Positions 55,801-64,000 of a stretch of 64,000 nt of DNA are shown piece after piece. The stretch covers positions 806,001 to 870,000 of the forward strand of contig CM049998.1 of NCBI GenBank assembly GCA_016630955.3. The letters run 5' to 3'. The DNA comes from Didymella arachidicola (Eukaryota; Ascomycota; Dothideomycetes; Pleosporales; Didymellaceae). Positions within the stretch are counted from its first letter, which is position 1; each line of letters starts with the position of its first letter. A program made the position numbers and the translations under genes. A model generated the notes under the pieces. The model was not told the DNA's origin. It did no database searches and saw nothing but the letters and a program-made list of their open reading frames with translations.

Positions 55801-57694
55801 TCTTGGTGATGACCAGGACCCGGACACATACGAGACGGCCTACCAGGAGTGGGAGCCCAAGCTTTGGCAGTCGCTTGGCGTCGACAACGTCGAGGGTCTC
55901 CCCGAAGAGCCTCCGCCAATTACCAACGAGGACATGAAGGCTGCGTCGAACTTCCTGCGTGGCACCATTGAAGAGGGTCTTGCCGACACATCTACTGGTG
56001 CAATCTCTGCCAGTGACCAGCAGCTGACCAAGTTCCACGGTACCTATATGCAGGACGACCGTGATCTCCGCGACGAGCGCAAGGCCCAGGGTCTTGAGCC
56101 TGCCTACTCATTCATGATCCGATGCAGACTTGCTGGTGGAATTGCTACGCCCAAGCAGTGGCTGCAAATGGATGAGATCAGCACCAGGCTCGGCAACGAG
56201 ACCATGAAGTTGACTACCCGTCAAACATTCCAGTTCCATGGTGTCGTCAAGGGAAAGCTCAAGCCAGCCATGCAGGCCATCAACAAGTCCTTGATGACTA
56301 CCATTGCTGCCTGCGGTGATGTTAACCGTAACGTCATGTGCAGTTCTCTGCCTACGCACTCCAGCTACCACGCTCAGGTTCATGCTGTATCTCAGAAGAT
56401 CAGTGACCACCTGCTTCCCAACACCAGCGCTTACCACGAGATCTGGCTGGAGGACGACGAGACAAAGCAGAAGCGCAAGGTTGCCGGTGAGGCTATTCAG
56501 GACCACGAGCCTCTCTACGGTCCCCTGTACTTGCCCAGGAAGTTCAAGATCACCATCGCTATTCCACCGCACAACGACACCGATGTCTACGCTCACGACG
56601 TTGGTCTGATCGCCATCAAGGGTGCTGACGGCAACCTCGTTGGTTTCAACATTCTCGCTGGTGGTGGTATGGGTGTCACACACAACAACAAGAAGACATA
56701 CCCCAGGACAGGTACCATGTTTGGCTACGTTCCCACAGATCAAGCACATATTGTCTGTGAGAAGATCATGCTGGTGCAGCGTGACCATGGTGACCGCAAG
56801 AACCGCAAGCACGCTCGCCTAAAGTACACTATCGACGACATGGGCGTCGATGTGTTCCGTGGCAAGGTTGAGGAACTCTGGGGTCAGAAGTTCGCCGACC
56901 CCGCGCCCTTCAAGTTCGACAGCAACGTCGACACTTTCGGATGGCAGAAAGACGAGAATGGCCTCAACCACTTCACCCTCTTCATCGAAAATGGTCGCAT
57001 TGAGGATACTGCTGAGTTCCCAATGAAGACTGGTCTTATTGAGGTTGCCAAGGCACACAAGGGCGAGTTCAGGTTGACTGGTAACCAGCATCTGATCCTC
57101 TCCAACGTGCACAACGACGACCTTCCAGCCATGAAGGAGCTTCTCAAGAAGTGGAAGCTTGACAATATCCACTTCTCTGGTATGAGACTGTCGAGTTCCG
57201 CTTGCGTTGCTTTCCCCACTTGCGGTCTTGCTATGGCTGAGTCTGAGCGTTACCTTCCCGTCTTAATCTCCAAGCTCGAGGGTACTCTCGAGGAGTCTGG
57301 TCTTCGCCAGGACAGCATAGTCATGCGTATGACAGGTTGCCCTAATGGATGCGCGCGTCCTTGGCTCGCTGAGGTTGCGTTCGTTGGTAAGGCCTACGGC
57401 GCGTACAACATGTATCTTGGCGGTGGGTACCATGGCCAACGTCTGAACAAGCTTTACAGGAGCTCGATCAAGGAAGATGAGATTCTCGATATCATGAAGC
57501 CCATGATCAAGCACTACGCCAAGGAGAGGAATGACGGTGAGCACTTCGGTGACTTTGTTATCAGGAAGGGCTACATCAACGAGACTACACACGGAACCAA
57601 CTTCCACGAAAACGTAAGTTGATCATGTCAAGACATGTGCAGACACAAACTAACAATCATCTAGACCGCGGAAGATGAGTCCGATGCTGAGTAG
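52894..57694 (+). CDS. MET5: Sulfite reductase [NADPH] beta subunit (hemoprotein)
   Basis: Reduces sulfite to sulfide in the assimilatory pathway, with the Met10-type flavoprotein as partner. Exons 52894-52924, 53037-53176, 53228-57613 and 57665-57694 give 1528 residues; yeast Met5 is 1442. It has three parts. An N-terminal pyruvate-flavodoxin oxidoreductase-like region contains SIPHLYKLAQYPVVLHVSVQ near residue 91. A flavodoxin domain begins near residue 788 (LTILFASDNGNAEKLSKRLG). The siroheme/4Fe-4S domain starts near residue 990, with LTTRQTFQFHGVVKG, and the cluster ligands in CVAFPTC (C-x5-C, about residue 1384) and MTGCPNGCARPW (C-x3-C, about 1427). All four Cys are present. The last exon encodes only TAEDESDAE. 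The introns are 51, 51 and 112 nt. Confidence 0.97.
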
Positions 57695-57869
57695 ATGGCG
57701 ATAATGTATGGTTACGATTGATGGTTTCATAGTTGCATATGACTGCTTTGGGTAGGACCAGGTCATGCATTGGCGTTATGCTAGCGATTGCGGTTCATAC
57801 CAAGGATTCTCAAAAGAATCAAAATATATCATTTCACGTTCGACTTCAGACCTCTTCCATATAACAGCC

Positions 57870-58733
57870 TTATGGGCTCAGTCTGTCGATCTTCCACTCC
57901 CCCGTGCCATTCTCCGTCTCCACCCATTCATACCTGAATCGATCATGCAACCGACTCGGCCTGCCCTGCCAGAACTCGACAATCTCAGGCACAACCCTCA
58001 ATCCGCCCCAAAACTCGGGCACAGGAATTTCATCTCGGCCCTCAAACCTCTTCTCCACATCCTCAACCCTCTTCTCCAGCTCCTCACGCCCCTGCAACAC
58101 CTTGCTCTGCTGGCTCGCCCATGCACCAATCCTACTCCCACGAATCCTCGTATCGTAATAAACTTGGCTCTCCTCGCTAGTGAGCCTCTCTACGCGCCCT
58201 TCAACACGGACCTGGCGCTCGAGCTCGCGCCACCAGAACGTTAGCGCAGCATGCGGGTTGCTCGCCACGTCGGCAGCTTTGCGCGACGTATCCCAGTTCG
58301 AGTAGATTACGAAGCCGCGGCTGTCGAGCTCTTTCATGTAGACCATGCGGGCTGAGACTTTGCCGGAGGGGAGCGAGCAGGTTGAGAAAGTCACGGTTTC
58401 GGGCTGGTAGACGCCGGATTTGGACGCTTCGGAGAACCAGGCGTGAAACTGGTCGGTCGGAGAGGGGAGGAGGTCGTTGCGGTCTAGGGCGCCTTTGGTG
58501 TATTGTGTGGCATGTCCTGGATCCTCGGAGTTCGACGTGGGTGCGAAGATCTTCTTTGATGAGTTGTTGGTCGATACCGGGGTTGAGGCGGAGTGTAGCA
58601 TTCTGACGGGTAGGCTTGATGTCGTTGTTTCAATGCCGGAGTATTTGACGGACGGCCTCGATGCTTGAGCTCTTGTAAGATGTCTGGTGTAGCGTGTTGA
58701 GGTCGATAGGTGAGGTGTAATGCGCCTGAGCAT
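57870..58733 (-). CDS. Pyridoxamine 5'-phosphate oxidase (PNPO/PDX3)
   Basis: An FMN enzyme that oxidises pyridoxine and pyridoxamine phosphate to pyridoxal phosphate. I take the Met at 58733 (287 residues). The frame extends to 58832 with an Arg-rich, His-rich leader that may be untranslated. The first 40 residues (MLRRITPHLSTSTRYTRHLT) look like a mitochondrial presequence; a second Met at 58601 would give a shorter form. Family motifs are ARMVYMKELDSRGFVIYSNW, DTSRKAADVASNPHAALTFW, WRELERQVRVEGRVERLT, and the C-terminal FWQGRPSRLHDRFRYEW plus WKIDRLSP, which holds the conserved Arg-Leu end. The gene is convergent to the sulfite reductase. Confidence 0.93.
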   Translation of the reverse strand: MLRRITPHLSTSTRYTRHLTRAQASRPSVKYSGIETTTSSLPVRMLHSASTPVSTNNSSKKIFAPTSNSEDPGHATQYTKGALDRNDLLPSPTDQFHAWFSEASKSGVYQPETVTFSTCSLPSGKVSARMVYMKELDSRGFVIYSNWDTSRKAADVASNPHAALTFWWRELERQVRVEGRVERLTSEESQVYYDTRIRGSRIGAWASQQSKVLQGREELEKRVEDVEKRFEGRDEIPVPEFWGGLRVVPEIVEFWQGRPSRLHDRFRYEWVETENGTGEWKIDRLSP

Positions 58734-59145
58734 TGATGGCTGCAGATGATTCCTGGATACAAGCTGTTGTTGACGAAGAATTCTGTGGCGTGACTGCCAG
58801 AAGTTTCTCGGGTGGTGAGTCTTCAAGTTCACGATCGCGAGAAAGTGGGGTGACGTAATACTCTCATTCTGCAGAACTCGAGGGTCTTCAACTCATGCCC
58901 AGGTGGAATACAACGATCCTTACTCTCATGGATGTAATGAAGAACACCTACATCCATATCTTCGCATGTGACTTGAGACAGGTACTATGCTCTTGCCGCG
59001 TGTGCAGCCGTTGTCGATGACGCGATTGCTTCATTGGTCGGCGTACACGAGACCCCGCTTGTAAGGGTTAGGGGTCTTCGTAGCTGCTGGCGCATCAACA
59101 CCACCTCACCTGAGATTGAGTAAACGTTCGCTTGTCGTCTCTGCT
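58734..59145. other. Divergent promoter region
   Basis: Between the PNPO and TPR protein genes; nothing further recognised. Confidence 0.45.
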
Positions 59146-60918
59146 ATGGGTACTGCTTCTAAACCATATCAGTACGATCTCGGGACGTACCACCGTAAGG
59201 TCACCACAGCAAATGCAGAAGCTCAGGTATGGTTCGACCGAGGCCTGATCTGGAGCTATGCTTTCCACCACGAAGAGTCGGCTCGCTGCTTCGAAAAGGC
59301 AATCGCCGAAGATCCCGGCTGTGCGATGGCATACTGGGGTGTAAGTTGAAAACTGGCAAGTGGGCTGAGAAATGAGCTGATGAAAGTAGCTGGCATTCGC
59401 CCTAGGTCCAAATTACAACAAACCCTGGGATCTTTTCGATGAGAAGGAGCTCAAGAAGACTCTAGAGACCATCGAGCATGCCCTCACAGAGGCCAAGGAC
59501 CATGCGCCGGATTCGACGGAACTCGAACAGGCATTGATTGAGTCCATTCAAGCTCGTGTGCCGAAAGGACTGCAGGAGCATGACTTCAAGGCATGCAATG
59601 AGGCCTATGCGAAGGCCATGGAGTCAGTGCACAAAAGGTTTTCGGACGACCTCGATGTCACCGCTTTGTTCGCCGACTCTATCATGAATATGTCTGCATG
59701 GGATCTTTGGGACTTGAAGACCGGAGAGCCGACCCCCGGATCTCGCTCACTGGAAGTTAAAGGCTTCTTAGAAAAGGCACTGGAGCAGGACAACGTGGAT
59801 GAGCATCCTGGGATTCTTCACCTCTACATCCACCTTATGGAGATGAGTTCAACGCCAGAAGTAGCATTGGTTGCCGCAGATCACCTTCGAAACCTCATCC
59901 CTGATGCGGGCCATTTAGTGCACATGCCGAGCCATCTTGACATTCTCGTTGGGGATTACCGGCGGGCCATAGCGTCGAATGCTGATGCCTGTCTCGCCGA
60001 TGAGAAGTACCACAACGAGCACGGGGGAGACAATTTCTACTCTTTTTATCGCATGCACGACTACCACTCGCTGATCTATGCCGCAATGTTTGCAGGTCAG
60101 TCAAAGGTCGCTCTGGAAGCGGTGAGCCGGATGGAACGGTCATTACCCGCTTCTCTTTTGAGTATCGATAGTCCACCCATGGCGGATTGGCTCGAGAACT
60201 TCTCCTCAGTGCGTGTCCACGTACTTGTTAGGTTTGGTCGCTGGCAAGACTTGCTCTCTTTATCTTTTCCGAACGATAGGGACCTCTATTGCGTGACGAT
60301 CGCAATGATCCACTACGGAAAGGGTGTGGCATATGCCGCGACGGGCGACGTTGAGAGGGCTCTTAGAGAACGCGCCGCCCTAAAAGAGGCAGTGAAACGT
60401 ATTCCGTCGTCCCGCATTTGTGGTGACTTCCCTAACAAGTCAAACGTGGTTCTGAAGGTCGGCGAGGCAATGCTCGATGGGGAAATAGCGTATCGTCAGG
60501 GCGATTACGACGTCGCGTTTAAGCACCTCGAAGAAGCAATCAAGCGCGACGATGCCCTCACTTACGCGGAACCCTGGCCAGTACGTGTCCTCTCTGACAG
60601 CCGCGAAATGTATCACTAATCGGACGGTAGTGGATGCAACCAACACGGCACGCGTATGCTGCACTCCTGATGGAGCAGGGTAGGGTCCAGGATGCGGCTG
60701 CCGCGTACAAGGCTGATCTAGGGTTCGACGACACACTACCCAGGGCGAGACAGCACCCAAATAATGTCTGGGCGCTACATGGATACCACGAGTGCCTTGT
60801 CAAGCTCGACCGGCAAGACGAAGCCGGGATTGTACGTCAACAACTCCGGTTGGCTGAAGCAGTCGCGGATGTCACGGTTCAGGCCAGCTGCTACTGTCGC
60901 AATGCTGGGACCGCCTGA
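59146..60918 (+). CDS. TPR-repeat domain protein
   Basis: Exons 59146-59340, 59390-60580 and 60631-60918 give 557 residues. Helical repeats include RGLIWSYAFHHEESARCFEK with AIAEDPGCAMAYWG (typical TPR spacing), KAFLEK-type helices in the middle, IHYGKGVAYAATGDVERALR, and a last pair QGDYDVAFKHLEEAIKRDDA plus AYAALLMEQGRVQDAAAAYK. Between them are conserved blocks: ILHLYIHLMEMS, HMPSHLDILVGDYRRAIASN and YSFYRMHDYHSLIYAAMFAG. Bacteria carry proteins of the same layout, from memory, so an ancient transfer is possible. No enzymatic motif is seen. The start follows an in-frame upstream Met at 59116 that adds 10 residues. Confidence 0.85.
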
Positions 60919-62150
60919 ACACACTTTGAAGGGTCCGCTGAACGCTCAAGCGTCATGTGTTGAGGGGCTATCTATCTCCAGGGCAGAATTTTGACTCATG
61001 TTGGATTTAGCCGTTAGAGGTTTGTAAGCCGCGTGTTCCAGTCGTTCTCATCATGCGTGGTAAATATGAGGCAATCGATCTCGATTTGAGATCTTGATAA
61101 AAGCAAATATGCCCTGTTGATGCCCAGCTATATCTGATCTTGCTGATCTGATATGGCTATCATCTAAGCCTCGAATAAACTTTGGACGGGCTCTGCGGCT
61201 GAGAGAGCGGGCAGTGTGGCTCCCATCATGCCGCTTCCGCACACGAAGAACGCGAACTTTCGAGTCAAGCGGGGAAGCATCCAAACCAAGACTCGCCTAC
61301 TATCGAGATCCGCATGTTCTCCACATAGTCACGAGAGACGGGTCGTTGATTTCATCCATCTTCGTCCTGCCTTAACAGCGCTAGTAGTCTCGCTTAACCC
61401 TTTGCGGATGTAGCAGATGCCGAAAAGGCGCTGATCTTCGGGAGAGGTTCCTGTAGCACAGTGCAGCAACGGGCCCTTCCCGCCCCTGTCGCCATGCGAA
61501 GAGTAGACGTCCAAATGCCGGTTTACGCCGTTTCGGATCCGGCCTGTTGAACGCGCGATGGCGCACATTTGATTCGTGGCAACGGGCGCGGATAGAGGGA
61601 AAACTTGGGACCGAAAACTTCTCAGGCACGGCCGCCTCCGCGAGTGCCCGCGATGGTCAAACTCTACACCAAATCCCCTTCATCGATGGGCGCGATACCT
61701 GGTTCGTACGGCGACTGGGAATCTGGAGAAACTCCCAACCCGCCTCAAGAGCTCCAATATTGGGATCAGCTGTCAGATGTCAACTTGTCGACGAACTCCT
61801 GGCAAGGATCACCAACGGCATGGACGGCTTGGACATTGACCCCGGTCCCTTGTTTCCTACCGACTCATGTACCTGAGTAGATCGCCTTCGAGGTTGCAGC
61901 ATAGGCGCTATGCCCAAGCTCGGGCTATCTTCCTTTTTGGCCTTGGGCGTTGACGCATGCAGGGCTCCTGTGCCGCTTCGCCCCTGTTCTCGCTCGTGTA
62001 TATTGAGAGTCGAGACTCACGTACCGACTATGGGCGGCGCTCTCACCCAAACTTTTGGTATTTCCTCCGGGACTGCGCCTGGTTTCCACAAGAATCTGGG
62101 GTGAACTGAGGTTTGCACGCTGGTGCTATTCATACATTCGAACTGCCAAG
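60919..62150. other. Intergenic; ambiguous coding signal near 61.6 kb
   Basis: Two overlapping plus-strand frames (61547-61876 and 61605-61880) both look protein-like. One contains PQELQYWDQLSDVNLSTNSW and the other VDELLARITNGMDGLDIDPG. A real exon may be hidden here, but no start or junction can be chosen. Confidence 0.4.
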
Positions 62151-63433
62151 ATGGGTGCGAACAGAGGACCAGAGCTGCAGGCGGTATGCTCGGTCATGGT
62201 GTCGATATCGTTCATTTCAGTTGTTCTTCGATGCTACGTGCGGTCACGGATCGTTAAGGCCTTTGGCTGGGATGACTTCTTTATGGTCATCGCTCTCGTA
62301 AGTCCGACTTCTTCCCAGTGACGAGTAAGAAGATGCTGAGTACAATAGATGTTCCACGTCATGTTCGCAACATGTGCGATTGGTGGCATTCATTACGGCA
62401 CTGGGAGGCATATGACAGAGCTCAGTAACGATAGCATTGTGAAGGCCCTGCGAGTAAGTGCACTTGGCTGTCTCTTTTGCGTCGATATCTGACTCAAGCA
62501 CAGTACTGGTGGCTATGCTACGTCGCATACTGCTGGGCCATGATTTTCTGCAAGATATCGATTGGACTCTTCCTTCTGCGCATCACGATCAAAACGATAC
62601 AACGATGGATCATTCACACCGTCATGGGCCTTACTGTTCTTACCGGACTGGTCTTCTTCTTCGTCACTCTCCTGCAGTGCAACCCAATCTCCTTCTTCTG
62701 GGACAAATTCTCGCAGACCGGCACATGCGTACCTATCGATGTAATCATCGCCCTCACTTTCCTTTACAGCGTCATTTCCGTTGTTTGCGACTTCACATTC
62801 GCCATTCTCCCGATGTTCCTCGTTTGGAACCTCAACATGTCTGGCAGGACAAAGGTGCTTTTGGTACCTATTCTAGGGATGGCTTGCGTAGCTAGTATTG
62901 CGGTTCTTTGCCGTATGGCTTACGTTATGGATTTCAAGAACCCTGACTTCCTGTGGGCCACTGTCGATATCGCAATCTGGAGTGATACCGAACAAGCCCT
63001 CGGTATCACCGCTGCCAGCCTTGCAACTCTCCGACCCCTCTACCGAATGCTAGCATCAAAGCTTGGCATCAGCACAAATGGCGGTGGCGAGAGTGGGAAG
63101 GATACACCGAAGTGGTACGGCGCACCATCCACAGTGAAGGTGTCAAAAAGAAAGAGTATTTGGAACATCGGCACCCTGATGCGAACAGAGAAGGGTGGCA
63201 CGGTCAGAGATGGGGAAGCAGACTATGGTATGGGAAGCCTCCAGCCTATTCGCCTGAGGGACGATCTTGTTGACGACACTCAAGTTGAGAGGAGCGAAAA
63301 GAGCTTCCAAACATGGACAGTCTCAGCAGGTGGCAAGAGCTTCGACGAGGAGCGTGGTGTACCACCGGTGCCAACAGGGAAAATCACCATGCAAAAAGAC
63401 GTGCTTCAGGAGTCGGAAAGACGCTCTTTCTGA
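62151..63433 (+). CDS. Fungal rhodopsin-domain (PTH11-like) integral membrane protein
   Basis: Exons 62151-62297, 62349-62453 and 62504-63433 give 393 residues. Seven hydrophobic segments are visible, beginning AVCSVMVSISFISVVLRCYV, then FGWDDFFMVIAL (the characteristic GWDD motif after helix 2), IGGIHYGTGRH, YWWLCYVAYCWAMIFCKISI, the segment TVMGLTVLTGLVFFFVTLLQ with QCNPISFFWDKF, SVISVVCDFTFAILPMFLVW, and GITAASLATLRPLYRML at the end. This is the rhodopsin-domain family abundant in plant-associated fungi (PTH11-related). Its role is unsettled; some members are putative receptors. The hydrophilic tail of about 130 residues holds Lys/Arg and Ser/Thr stretches. No CFEM domain precedes the helices. 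Confidence 0.9.
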
Positions 63434-63649
63434 TTGCCATACAATTGTCACAAACCTCGATAGAGCCGAGAAAACAGTGCTTAGAAAACAGTACACACAG
63501 CGTTTGACAGTCTTTGATTTGCGACGATACCCGGATTTGGAAAAGGCGTAGTGTACATTCTGAATAATTTAATCAACCATCATTTATCTTCTCCTTGTCT
63601 GCTGATCACAACTCTCATGTACGGTCTAGATATCAAAACAAAGTCTCGT

Positions 63650-64000
63650 TTATCGTGGACTTGCGCTGTACTTGTTGCGGAGGAACTCCTCGACCTGGGC
63701 ATCAGTCGGGCCTTTTGTTGGTGCTTCGGGCGCTCTCTTGGTGCGGGGCTCGGTGTGCGACCGCACCTGTAGATCTGCCTGTGCCGGAGGATCAATAGGC
63801 GCCTGGGTCGGCGCTTCTTCTCCAGGTGCATGGGGTTTTTGTTGCTGAGAAACCCCGTTTGTGGGAATTGCCGGTGCAGTGGCATTCTGAGGTGCGTTTG
63901 AATCGCCACTAGCAGCGTCGCGTTGATGTCCTCCGGTCGCTCCTGTTCGCTCGTTCGTCGGCAGCATGTCTCCATGGTACGGCTTCTGTGCGGACTGAAT
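63650..64000 (-). CDS. C-terminal part of a hypothetical protein (5' end beyond window)
   Basis: On the minus strand a frame stays open from the right edge (SAQKPYHGDMLPTNERTGAT) to a stop at 63650. It is disordered and rich in Ala, Pro, Gln and Thr (NATAPAIPTNGVSQQQKPHA, EEAPTQAPIDPPAQADLQV) and ends PTDAQVEEFLRNKYSASPR, a short helix of real-looking sequence. There is no known domain in this part. The Met at 63967 need not be the start, since the frame continues to the edge. Confidence 0.5.
   Translation of the reverse strand: MQSAQKPYHGDMLPTNERTGATGGHQRDAASGDSNAPQNATAPAIPTNGVSQQQKPHAPGEEAPTQAPIDPPAQADLQVRSHTEPRTKRAPEAPTKGPTDAQVEEFLRNKYSASPR

Noticed and set aside
54000..56812. Several long antisense frames (321 and 234 codons) within the sulfite reductase gene
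   Set aside because: They lie wholly inside a 1528-residue protein with all family motifs, so they are shadows.
1..64000. CRISPR arrays, rRNA, tRNA genes, autonomous transposon ORFs
   Set aside because: Looked for on both strands by eye; no regularly spaced repeats, cloverleaf box pairs, transposase, reverse transcriptase or integrase motifs were found. A covariance-model search would be decisive for tRNAs.

Overview
The window looks like a gene-rich chromosome stretch of a filamentous ascomycete, most likely a Dothideomycete, although the class is an inference from gene content and gene style. Genes lie on both strands with no operons. Most have one to four short introns (about 45-100 nt) with GTAAGT/GTATGT-type donors and CTAAC/CTGAC branch sites. 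The proteins are typically fungal: a Git3-type receptor, KTR mannosyltransferase, Met5-type sulfite reductase, CBM1 domain and TRI12-type transporter. Many splice junctions were settled by requiring the frame and the family motif to continue across the intron, so several calls join exons that no single open frame covers.

Layout. 1-1.4 kb: the end of a molybdopterin-binding-domain gene running off the left edge, divergent from a glia maturation factor (GMF) homologue. 1.4-11.4 kb: sparse, with a TRI12-like MFS transporter, a PTR2 peptide transporter and two copies of a small inverted-repeat element of about 220 bp (a third lies at 20.8 kb). 12-27 kb: a secreted-enzyme district with a PL3 pectate lyase carrying a repeat linker and CBM1, a GH43 endo-arabinanase and a PL1 pectate lyase. 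These are interleaved with housekeeping genes (PP4 catalytic subunit, DUF4385 protein, F-box protein) and a pair of related coiled-coil proteins. 28-43 kb: a GT1 sterol-glucosyltransferase-like protein, ARC1, UCH deubiquitinase, a Git3-type receptor, a GT15 mannosyltransferase and PAT1. 45-64 kb: a secreted aspartic protease, a large protein with an XPF-like C-terminus (Zip2/SHOC1 candidate), Hikeshi, FAD synthase, sulfite reductase beta subunit, PNP/PMP oxidase, a TPR protein, a rhodopsin-domain membrane protein, and a C-terminal gene fragment running off the right edge.

Functional threads. Three pectin-active secreted enzymes within 14 kb suggest a plant-associated or plant-litter lifestyle. 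FAD synthase (PAPS-reductase fold) and the molybdopterin-binding-domain protein correspond to the two halves of animal FLAD1 and occur here as separate genes. The flavin-dependent enzymes (sulfite reductase, PNP oxidase) sit beside FAD synthase, but this may be chance. No tRNA, rRNA, CRISPR array or autonomous transposon was recognised. Nothing here amounts to a clearly new multi-gene system. The best leads are the 18-nt microexon, the possible alternative C-terminal membrane exon of the mannosyltransferase, the XPF-like protein, the dual-start ARC1 and the small inverted-repeat family.
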